Origin: Candidatus Poribacteria bacterium
Lineage (GTDB): Bacteria > Poribacteria > WGA-4E > WGA-3G
Direction: 5' to 3'
Length of the DNA: 5,837 nucleotides
Assembly (NCBI GenBank): GCA_028818995.1
Contig: JAPPMR010000753.1
Coordinates: 1-5,837 of the forward strand
The notes under the pieces were generated by a model. That model was not told the origin of the DNA. It did not search any database and saw only the letters and a list, made by a program, of their open reading frames with translations. A program made the translations under genes and the position numbers. Of the stretch, positions 1 to 5,819 are shown in pieces (within the stretch, counting starts at the first letter, position 1; each line of letters starts with the position of its first letter).

Positions 1-2671
1 ACCCTAAATTCACCAGTGGAAATCGCGTATCAATATCAGTATTCTGATGGGGGTTTAAGCTAATGATTTTATCAAAATCTACGCGGCTGAAATTTAACAT
101 ATCAGTAAGTTTGGCATAGTGGCAGTGTTCAGGCAGCGGATCAGTAGTTTTACCGATAAAGTTTCGTTTAATTGCTGTGTTTATTTTTACGATGTTATCT
201 GAAACCTTTGGGTCAAATAGGGGTGTGATTATATCGTTAACGGTTTCGCCTCCCTCATATTTAATGCCTTCTCTGCCTTTGGCACTGCTCCATTCATAGC
301 CTAAAAATTGTTTTCGTTCTTTGGTACTCGGGGCATTGACAATTAGCACTTTGCCAGTTTGCTCGTGTGCTAAAATAAAGTAGTAAAGTTTTTCTTTTTC
401 TATGCCGTGTAGGTAAGTGATGAAACGTTGATCTAATTCTGCCGATTGTTCCGTTGGTGTTTTTCTCTTAAAGACATTGGATTTTTTCAGATTTTTAATT
501 TCCGTGCTTTGGTCGAAGTCTTGTCTGTAGTCTTTAAAAATATCGTATTCCAATAGGTTAGAAAGTGGCTCAAGACTGGTTTGGGCAAAAAGCTTAATGT
601 ATTCTTCATAAAGCACTTGGATATGTTCACAATAGGCTTTTATCACGGGATGGTCTTGATATATTTCACCTTTCTCATCACCTTCAAAAAAGTCCTCAAC
701 CCGATCTGCGTAGTGCTCTGCGAATTCAGGGTCATTTATTTTTCGTCTTAAAAAAAGCACAACTGTATTGGTGCCAGTCTTACCAAAGGCACCACTCCCT
801 AATTCGGCAATACTCACTATATCAAAAAATTGCAACAGAATCTCACGCGTCCGATTGTGGACGGCTTCCGTATTGGACAAGATGCTGGAAGGAACAATCA
901 CACCAACTATTCCACCGGACGCCATTAAGTGATGAATCCGTTCTAAAAAGAAACATTCAATGTTATTGGTATTACTGTTTTCACCTGTGGCTTGAATGAG
1001 TTGATACCTTTCTTTGTCCGTATCGTTCAAGGTTTGTAAAAATCCTTCCACTGCAAAAGGAGGATTTGCTACCAAGACATCAAAACTTTTTGGTGAAATT
1101 TTAGGGTGAGAAGCGAGTGCGTCCGCATCTAAAATCTTAATCTGCTCTTGACCATGCATATACGCTGCAACTTTGGCAACTTTTGCTAAACGATCCTCTT
1201 TTTCGATACCTATGATTTGGCTATAATAGAGGTCTCTTTTCTGATCTGGGACGAACTCGTTTATTTGATAAGCGTATTCATTCAAGAAATGTCCTGAACC
1301 ACAGGCATAATCAATCGCTTTAAGCGGTTCAGAGTTTTCCTCAATTTTTTGAGCGAGTGGCAAGGAGGAGACAATAAATTTGCAAATAGGCAGTGGTGTG
1401 AAAAACTGACCTTCGGACTGCTTGATACCGTTGTCAAGAAAGAACTCAAACATATCACCCAAAAATTGGTTTGGGGCATCATCTGTTTTGAGGCGTAACC
1501 CTTGCCACATTTGCACTACTTCCGACAAAACCGCAGTGTTTCTGTCGAATAAATCCTTATTGTGGGTATCCAAAAATGAGAACGCTGAGTTGGAGAAAAA
1601 TTTAAGCTCCGTAAAATAGTCATGAATCTTTTTCTTCGTGGCGTTGCGATCATTTTTGACGGGCCAAAATGCCTCGTCAATTTTTTTACGACTGATGTAG
1701 CTAATTTTTTCGTTTAGAAATTTACGCATCCCTCTTTGATAGAGGTTTTGCAGTCTATCGACGAAATCGAAATAGTTATCAGAAGCGGGACCGTTCCAGT
1801 AAAATTGCAGGTTGTTTCCGTTTTCTTCTTCGTCAACCAGTTTACATAGAAACAGATTGACTAAGACCTCAAAGGCGTTTTCACGCCGTGCGATGTTGTG
1901 CTTTCTTAAAATTGTTCGGAAGTCATGGTATTTGCTATCTTTATCAACGGCACCAATGGGTTTGGTATCCTCGGCGAGGGTATACTTACTTTTACCGATA
2001 TGATAGGCTTGGATGTTGTCTTCAAAAATACCGTTTTCTGTGGATTCTAATTTGTAGGTATCACGCCAAACGGCGAAACGTTGTTCAGCTTTGTTTGCCT
2101 TTTCAAAGGACAGTAGTGTTGTATCTTCTGCTAAAAATTGTGGATTATCAAAATGCGGGATCAGTTTGTATTTATAATCTAACTCATTTTCGAGGAAACT
2201 GGAAGCGTAAAGACATAAGTATTGAATTTGGGTATCTTGATGTGCATAACTAAACAACTGTCCGCCATCTTGACGGGTTTCATCCCACGCATTTTCAAAT
2301 TCATCGCCCGCTGTTTTGCACTCAATAATCAACAAAGGATTGTTCTGTTGGTCTTTAACTAATATATCGGCACGTCCGCCGCTTGCACTGTGTCCAATTC
2401 GCCATGTCGGTTCAAGTTCTAAATGTTCAGGTTTATACCCCTTTTCCATTAGCCGATGCACACATTCAAGGACAACAAAATTCTCATCCTTTGAGAGATT
2501 ACATGTGTCCTCTCGGTGGACTATCAGACCTTTATCTGTGGGATAAATTATCTCTTTTTTCTCAAAGTCAACCTTTAACTCGACATCACCAATTGATTTT
2601 TGAAAAATGTTACCTTCAATTGTGAAGCCAAGTGTTTGGAGTAAGTCTTTAAAATTGGTTTTCGTTATCAT
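1..2671 (-). CDS. Single-chain restriction-modification enzyme (HsdR_N-like nuclease fused to N6-adenine DNA methylase), 3' end cut by the window edge
   Basis: The reading frame is open from an ATG at 2671 to base 2 (890 codons) with no stop, so the C-terminus lies outside the window. Residues about 1-165 resemble the type I HsdR N-terminal nuclease: GRAD (D102), IIECK (E117, K119), then QLFSY (Q138, Y142), matching the PD-(D/E)xK plus QxxxY signature. Residues about 190-400 are a charged, probably helical linker. The methyltransferase follows: QFFTP (422-426), SAM-binding motif I DYACGSG (454-460), GIEKE (488-492) and catalytic motif IV NPPF (536-539), all intact as in HsdM-type gamma N6-adenine methylases. 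FPLVNLG (884-890) resembles the first strand of an HsdS-like target-recognition domain. No DEAD/helicase translocase is present, so it should cleave without an ATP motor, as type IIG enzymes do. Expected role: cytoplasmic defence against unmodified DNA. Family assignment is strong; the type IIG label and the recognition domain are inferred from incomplete sequence. The Shine-Dalgarno is weak. Confidence 0.5.
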   Translation of the reverse strand, partial: MITKTNFKDLLQTLGFTIEGNIFQKSIGDVELKVDFEKKEIIYPTDKGLIVHREDTCNLSKDENFVVLECVHRLMEKGYKPEHLELEPTWRIGHSASGGRADILVKDQQNNPLLIIECKTAGDEFENAWDETRQDGGQLFSYAHQDTQIQYLCLYASSFLENELDYKYKLIPHFDNPQFLAEDTTLLSFEKANKAEQRFAVWRDTYKLESTENGIFEDNIQAYHIGKSKYTLAEDTKPIGAVDKDSKYHDFRTILRKHNIARRENAFEVLVNLFLCKLVDEEENGNNLQFYWNGPASDNYFDFVDRLQNLYQRGMRKFLNEKISYISRKKIDEAFWPVKNDRNATKKKIHDYFTELKFFSNSAFSFLDTHNKDLFDRNTAVLSEVVQMWQGLRLKTDDAPNQFLGDMFEFFLDNGIKQSEGQFFTPLPICKFIVSSLPLAQKIEENSEPLKAIDYACGSGHFLNEYAYQINEFVPDQKRDLYYSQIIGIEKEDRLAKVAKVAAYMHGQEQIKILDADALASHPKISPKSFDVLVANPPFAVEGFLQTLNDTDKERYQLIQATGENSNTNNIECFFLERIHHLMASGGIVGVIVPSSILSNTEAVHNRTREILLQFFDIVSIAELGSGAFGKTGTNTVVLFLRRKINDPEFAEHYADRVEDFFEGDEKGEIYQDHPVIKAYCEHIQVLYEEYIKLFAQTSLEPLSNLLEYDIFKDYRQDFDQSTEIKNLKKSNVFKRKTPTEQSAELDQRFITYLHGIEKEKLYYFILAHEQTGKVLIVNAPSTKERKQFLGYEWSSAKGREGIKYEGGETVNDIITPLFDPKVSDNIVKINTAIKRNFIGKTTDPLPEHCHYAKLTDMLNFSRVDFDKIISLNPHQNTDIDTRFPLVNLG

Positions 2672-2721
2672 AGTGCTGTTCTTGTTGGTTAGCGGTATTC
2701 TACGGATTTAATTGAGATAAA

Positions 2722-2750
2722 ATTATAGCAGAATTTGAGAAGAATGTCAA
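2722..2750 (-). promoter_or_regulatory. Consensus sigma70-type promoter of the restriction-modification gene
   Basis: Read on the minus strand, TTGACA (2745-2750) is followed by a 17-base spacer and TATAAT (2722-2727). Both boxes match the housekeeping consensus at all six positions and the spacing is the optimum. Transcription should start near 2715, giving a leader of about 45 bases before the ATG at 2671. No protein has been mapped here; the call rests on sequence match and position alone. Confidence 0.5.
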
Positions 2751-2812
2751 GTTCAGAATTTTGGAGCATCGGTGCGGTTAGAAACCGTACCTACCGTGTG
2801 CAGAATTCGGAG
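2729..2812. repeat. Three imperfect CAGAATT(T/C)-type direct repeats
   Basis: Copies lie at 2729-2740 (CAGAATTTGAGA), 2754-2766 (CAGAATTTTGGAG) and 2801-2812 (CAGAATTCGGAG). The second and third flank the palindrome at 2771-2791, at distances of 4 and 9 bases. The first overlaps the spacer of the minus-strand promoter. They could be binding sites for a regulator, or the second and third could be the edges of a dispersed repeat unit or a worn target duplication. The sequence alone does not choose between these. Confidence 0.5.
2771..2791. repeat. Palindrome midway between divergent promoters
   Basis: Left arm GGTGCGGTT (2771-2779) and right arm AACCGTACC (2783-2791) match at 8 of 9 positions around a 3-base AGA loop; the one mismatch would be a G-U pair in RNA. 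It lies upstream of both divergent promoters, so neither would transcribe it, which argues against a terminator role for these genes. It could be an operator or a member of a dispersed palindromic family; compare the hairpins at 3811-3863 and 5794-5819. Confidence 0.5.
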
Positions 2813-2814
2813 TA

Positions 2815-2843
2815 TTGCTTAATTCATGTATCTGTGTTATACT
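2815..2843 (+). promoter_or_regulatory. Probable promoter of the WD40 gene, with extended -10
   Basis: TTGCTT (2815-2820) is separated by 17 bases from TATACT (2838-2843). The -10 box matches consensus at five of six positions and is preceded by TG one base upstream (2835-2836), an extended -10 that can offset the weak -35 box (three of six). Transcription would begin near 2850, about 26 bases before the chosen ATG. This supports starting the protein at 2876 rather than at any start codon upstream of the promoter. Confidence 0.5.
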
Positions 2844-2860
2844 CTATCCAGAACTTTGAA

Positions 2861-2866
2861 AAGGGA
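2861..2866 (+). promoter_or_regulatory. Ribosome binding site deciding the WD40 start
   Basis: AAGGGA lies nine bases before the ATG at 2876, a workable Shine-Dalgarno distance. The nearer ATG at 2869 is too close to this site and its frame stops after six codons. Confidence 0.5.
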
Positions 2867-2875
2867 ACATGTTTA

Positions 2876-3793
2876 ATGAACACAAATAACGAACAAGACA
2901 CATCACAATCGAAATTACCTGAAGGCGTAAAATTTCGGCTTGGCAAGAGTAGTATTATAGGGAATGTGGCGTTCTCTCCAGATGGCACTCGACTCGCTGT
3001 TGCAGGGGACATCGGCACATGGATTTATGATGCACACACTGGTGAAGAAGTGAACCTACTTGCTGGACATACTGAATATGTTTGGAGCGTTGCTTATGCT
3101 CCAGATGGGGAAACAGTTGCGACTGGTAGTTATGAAGAGATATGGTTATGGGATAGCACTACTGGCAATCCGAAAGCAACACTTAAAGAACATAGGGATT
3201 ATGTCAGGGCATTAGCATATTCACCTGATGGCAGCACGCTCGCGAGTGGCGGCGCGGACAATATTGGGATACTCTGGGACATTGCCACAGAAGAGCCAAA
3301 AGCCACACTTAAAGGACATTCGGGGTCTATAAGAAGTATTGCATATTCACCTGGTGGAAACACGATTGCAACGGCAAGTTCCGACGAGATGGTGGTACTA
3401 TGGCAAGCTGCTACAGGACAATCTAAAACGTCACTCAAAGGGCATACGCACGTTGTCAATTCGGTTGCATATTCACCTGATGGTGACGCAATCGTTACAG
3501 GGAGCTCCGATGGCACGGTACGATTGTGGGATGGATTGGTAACACGCCGCAAAAACATACTTGCAGAATATAAGTTTTACATTTGGAGTGTAACGTATTC
3601 ACCTGATGGTAGCACAATCGCTATCGGTGGTAGAGATGGCACGGTGCGTTTAATTGATGCTGTTACAGGACAAACCAAAAAAGAATTCAAGGGACATATC
3701 GGTTCTGTTAAGAATGTAGCGTATTCGCCTGATGGTAGCACAATCGCCAGTGGTAGTGAGGATCATTCTGTGCTTTTGTGGGAACTTGCTTAG
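2876..3793 (+). CDS. Seven-bladed WD40 beta-propeller protein
   Basis: The product is 305 residues. After a polar N-terminal tail (about 1-20) almost everything is WD40 repeat. Seven xAYSPDG-type cores start at residues 31, 72, 113, 155, 197, 239 and 281, enough for one closed propeller; the FRL segment near residue 20 could supply the closing strand. Structural GH dipeptides appear at 64, 147, 189 and 272, and blade-ending LWD-like motifs at 91, 133, 217 and 301. Blades 1, 3 and 6 lack the canonical GH. There is no signal peptide, membrane segment or fused enzyme domain, so it is probably a cytoplasmic scaffold binding protein or peptide partners, which cannot be named from sequence. The start follows from the promoter and ribosome site just upstream; an in-frame TTG at 2735 lies before that promoter. 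It diverges from the restriction-modification gene and converges on the RNase J gene. The fold is secure; the function is unknown. Confidence 0.5.
   Translation: MNTNNEQDTSQSKLPEGVKFRLGKSSIIGNVAFSPDGTRLAVAGDIGTWIYDAHTGEEVNLLAGHTEYVWSVAYAPDGETVATGSYEEIWLWDSTTGNPKATLKEHRDYVRALAYSPDGSTLASGGADNIGILWDIATEEPKATLKGHSGSIRSIAYSPGGNTIATASSDEMVVLWQAATGQSKTSLKGHTHVVNSVAYSPDGDAIVTGSSDGTVRLWDGLVTRRKNILAEYKFYIWSVTYSPDGSTIAIGGRDGTVRLIDAVTGQTKKEFKGHIGSVKNVAYSPDGSTIASGSEDHSVLLWELA
2969..3790 (+). repeat. In-frame tandem repeats encoding the WD40 blades
   Basis: The DNA encoding xAYSPDG recurs at 2969, 3092, 3215, 3341, 3467, 3593 and 3719. Spacing is 123 bases for the first two intervals and exactly 126 bases for the next four. 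Copies from 3215 onward share near-identical bases around TATTCACCTGATGG and GCACAATCGC, whereas the first two differ more. This suggests that the later blades arose by more recent tandem duplication, or are homogenised by recombination, while the first two are older. Confidence 0.5.
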
Positions 3794-3810
3794 TACCCCA
3801 TACCTTCAGT

Positions 3811-3863
3811 GGATATTCTTGTGGGAGGGTTTTGTAAGCCCGATTTACAACCCTAAAATATCC
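3811..3863. repeat. Long imperfect hairpin filling the convergent gap; possible bidirectional terminator
   Basis: An inner stem pairs AGGG plus TTGTAA (3826-3837, with a 2-base TT bulge) with TTACAACCCT (3845-3854) around a 7-base loop. An outer stem pairs GGATATT (3811-3817) with AATATCC (3857-3863). It sits between the WD40 stop (3791-3793) and the RNase J stop (3867-3869), where a shared terminator would be expected. No run of T follows on either strand, so it is not a textbook intrinsic terminator. The GGGTT...AACCC core resembles the palindromes in the other two gaps, so a dispersed repeat is an equal possibility. Confidence 0.5.
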
Positions 3864-3866
3864 TTG

Positions 3867-5591
3867 TTACACCCGCATAACAACAGGCAAGACTAACGGA
3901 CTCCGCTGCATCTGCTTCGTGAAGAACTTACGCAGTGCGCCTCTTATCGCATCCTGCACTATTTCTGTCTCATGCTTCTGTTCATCGCTCAGATTTTCAA
4001 TGACGCTCCGCGTAATCTCTTTCGCTTCAGTAAAAAGTTCTTCAGATTCATCCATATAGACAAATCCACGAGAGATTATCTCAGGTTCAGTTGCAATTGC
4101 ACCACCGTCACTATGCAGGACAATGATAGGAATAACCATACCGTCTTGTGAAAGTTGGATACGGTCGCGCAAAACAATACCCTCAAGTTCAATATCCGGT
4201 TTCCCATCAACCAATACGCGTCCAGAGCGCCCTTGCCTTTCAAACACTTCGCATGAATCGGGTGTGAGACAAATCAGTTCTCCATCTTCAGCCACTCTAA
4301 TATTGTCCCTTGGAATACCGACAGATTCAGCGAGTTCGGCATGCCGAACTAAGTTCTGATATTCACCGTGTATTGGAACGAAAAACTTGGGTTTCAAAAG
4401 ATTGAGCATCAGTTTCAGGTCTTCACTTGAACCGTGTCCGGAAACGTGGACATTTGCGTTGCGTTCATGGAATATGTTAGCACCGCGTCTCAAAAGATGG
4501 TTTACGACATTTCCAATAGATCTTTCGTTACCAGGGATCATACGGGCGGAAATAACAACCGTGTCGTTTGGTTCTACCTTTAAAAACGGGTGGTCGTCAA
4601 GTGCCATCAACGCCATTGCAGAGCGCGGTTCACCTTGGCTACCAGTGCTTAAAATCACAACCTCATGCGGTTTGAACATAGCGGCATCGCGAGCATCAAT
4701 TAGATAATCGGGATTAATTTTTAGGTGACCGAGCTCTGTGGCAATGCGGACATTATTGATGAGAGAACGACCTGTAACCCCAATCAGTCTGCGATGTTTC
4801 ATCGCTAAATCAATAAATTGTTGTAGACGGTGTATACTGGAAGAAAAAGTGCAAAGGAATAGTCTCTGCTCCGTTTTCTGAAAGATATTGTCTATTGCAT
4901 CGTAGATACTCCGTTCGGATGGTGTCTGTCCTGGCCAGTTAGCATTTGTGCTGTCGGAGAGTAGTAAGAGAACCTCTTCATCCCCCAATCGCGCTAAAGA
5001 CTGAATATCGGACAACTTACCATCAACGGGTGTCATATCAAATTTGAAATCGCCTGTGTGGACAACTACACCAACTGGGGTTCGCAGCGCAATTGCAACC
5101 GAATCTGGAATGCTGTGTGTAACGTGGATAAACTCCGCAGAAAAATCGCCTAAACTGACATTATCCCCAGGCGCAATAGCGTTCAACTCTGCTTTGTCCA
5201 ATACGCCGTATTCCTTCAACCTGCCGCTTGCGATAGAAAGCGTCAATTGTGTGCTGTAAACTGGGACATCTAACTGTTGAAGAACATAAGCCAAAGCCCC
5301 AGTGTGATCCTCGTGACCATGCGTTAGGAATATGCCGCGTACCTTATCTTTGCGTTCAACGAGGTAGTGAATATCAGGAAATATCAGATCAACGCCAGGC
5401 ATATCTGAATTCGGCAACATGAAACCTGTATCAATGACAATGATGTCATCTTCGGTTTCGTATACCATCATATTGAGTCCGAATTCACCTAATCCTCCTA
5501 ATGGTATGATTGAAACGGAGGTCCCCGTAGCGGACGGCGTGCGGGGCAATTCGGTGCTCTCTTCATTTTTAATAAGTATTGAATCTGTCAT
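3867..5591 (-). CDS. rnj: Ribonuclease J (metallo-beta-lactamase / beta-CASP RNase)
   Basis: The 574-residue product is close to the 555 residues of Bacillus subtilis RNase J1. RNase J degrades and matures RNA in the cytoplasm, combining 5'-to-3' exonuclease and endonuclease activity with two zinc ions. A polar tail of about 25 residues precedes the beta-lactamase fold (IIPLGGLGEFG, 28-38). Metal ligands are intact: HGHEDH (91-96), H159 in THSIPDS, and HTGDFK (D181). SDSTNA (212-217) follows. The beta-CASP domain spans about 220-370, with TFSSSIHRLQQ and STGSQGEPRSA. VSGHGS (H386) and the IHGE motif (H408) restore the last catalytic histidines. Residues about 450-574 form the usual C-terminal domain. 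Nothing is missing or broken. The ATG at 5591 has only a weak Shine-Dalgarno (AGGT about 14 bases upstream); a slightly later start would not touch the core. It is transcribed towards the WD40 gene with a 73-base gap and appears monocistronic here. Confidence 0.5.
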   Translation of the reverse strand: MTDSILIKNEESTELPRTPSATGTSVSIIPLGGLGEFGLNMMVYETEDDIIVIDTGFMLPNSDMPGVDLIFPDIHYLVERKDKVRGIFLTHGHEDHTGALAYVLQQLDVPVYSTQLTLSIASGRLKEYGVLDKAELNAIAPGDNVSLGDFSAEFIHVTHSIPDSVAIALRTPVGVVVHTGDFKFDMTPVDGKLSDIQSLARLGDEEVLLLLSDSTNANWPGQTPSERSIYDAIDNIFQKTEQRLFLCTFSSSIHRLQQFIDLAMKHRRLIGVTGRSLINNVRIATELGHLKINPDYLIDARDAAMFKPHEVVILSTGSQGEPRSAMALMALDDHPFLKVEPNDTVVISARMIPGNERSIGNVVNHLLRRGANIFHERNANVHVSGHGSSEDLKLMLNLLKPKFFVPIHGEYQNLVRHAELAESVGIPRDNIRVAEDGELICLTPDSCEVFERQGRSGRVLVDGKPDIELEGIVLRDRIQLSQDGMVIPIIVLHSDGGAIATEPEIISRGFVYMDESEELFTEAKEITRSVIENLSDEQKHETEIVQDAIRGALRKFFTKQMQRSPLVLPVVMRV

Positions 5592-5633
5592 AAATAATCT
5601 TGCTACCTATGCTTAGTTAACGATCTGTGCTAA

Positions 5634-5653
5634 ATAACTATTTGTATAACTAT
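5634..5653. repeat. Short direct repeats in the RNase J leader
   Basis: ATAACTAT occurs at 5634-5641 and again at 5646-5653, a 12-base period, about 45-60 bases upstream of the RNase J start. On the minus strand the second copy overlaps TATAGT (5649-5654), the best -10-like box I can find. The region is AT-rich, so chance is a real possibility. Confidence 0.5.
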
Positions 5654-5679
5654 ATTTCATAAAAAAAGATGGTTTGAAA
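5649..5679 (-). promoter_or_regulatory. Weak candidate promoter for RNase J
   Basis: Minus-strand TATAGT (5649-5654) matches the -10 consensus at five of six positions. The only -35 candidate, TTTCAA (5674-5679), matches at three of six, with a long 19-base spacer. Transcription would begin near 5642, giving a leader of about 50 bases. In such AT-rich sequence a -10-like box is expected by chance, so this is tentative; another promoter may lie further upstream. Confidence 0.5.
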
Positions 5680-5708
5680 GTCACTATCCTATATTTTTAT
5701 GGTCTTCA

Positions 5709-5735
5709 GTCCCATAGGGACGCTATGTTTATAGC
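5709..5735. repeat. Two abutting small hairpins
   Basis: GTCCC (5709-5713) pairs with GGGAC (5717-5721) around ATA. Immediately next, GCTAT (5722-5726) pairs with ATAGC (5731-5735) around GTTT. An outer GGTC (5701-5704) and GACC (5745-5748) could enclose both. A degenerate second copy of the first motif, AGTCCCGTA, follows at 5758-5766 (compare AGTCCCATA at 5708-5716). This looks like a non-coding intergenic repeat element rather than a gene; no coding frame or transposase accompanies it. Confidence 0.5.
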
Positions 5736-5793
5736 AGCGCGGACGACCTCATCCCTTAGTCCCGTATGAAGATTAATTTTTTAATTGGGTAAT

Positions 5794-5819
5794 TTGGCGA
5801 GGTTAGGAAACCTCGCCAG
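5794..5819. repeat. Perfect palindrome with GGCGAGGTT arms
   Basis: GGCGAGGTT (5796-5804) and AACCTCGCC (5809-5817) are exact reverse complements around AGGA. The stem extends by T5795-A5818 and a possible T5794-G5819 wobble. No T-run follows on either strand, so it does not look like an intrinsic terminator. Its GGTT-AGGA-AACC centre is nearly the same as GGTT-AGA-AACC in the palindrome at 2771-2791, although the outer arm sequences differ, which suggests one repeat family with covarying arms. Confidence 0.5.

Noticed and set aside
770..793. Walker-A-like GAFGKTGT at residues 627-634 of the restriction enzyme, which might suggest an ATPase
   Set aside because: This is the conserved G-F-G-K-T-G-x-N-T segment following the HsdM catalytic core, not a P-loop; no DEAD box or other helicase motif accompanies it.
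1422..2625. Several plus-strand open frames of 60-120 codons inside the restriction gene
   Set aside because: They overlap one uninterrupted minus-strand frame with intact motifs, contain no recognisable domain and lack ribosome sites; they are shadows.
1..2671. BREX-type PglX methylase
   Set aside because: PglX proteins have no HsdR_N nuclease at the N-terminus, and no BREX partners appear in the window.
2754..2812. CRISPR-like repeat array
   Set aside because: Only three imperfect 12-13-base copies with irregular spacing (25 and 47 bases start to start), and no cas genes nearby.
2735..2875. A 47-residue N-terminal extension of the WD40 protein starting at an in-frame TTG
   Set aside because: It lies upstream of the plus-strand promoter (2815-2843), runs through the palindrome and the other promoter's -35 box, has no ribosome site, and its residues look like translated spacer. 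The ATG at 2876 has a Shine-Dalgarno and a promoter at proper distances.
3199..3558. A 119-codon open frame antisense to the WD40 gene
   Set aside because: Its repetitive translation (recurring PSGEYA motifs) is the complement of the tandem WD40 repeats; an open frame of this size follows from the 126-base periodicity and carries no recognisable domain.
5771..5817. AT-rich run plus palindrome as an intrinsic terminator
   Set aside because: The T-run at 5777-5782 precedes the palindrome on the plus strand and becomes an A-run on the minus strand, so neither orientation gives a stem followed by T residues.
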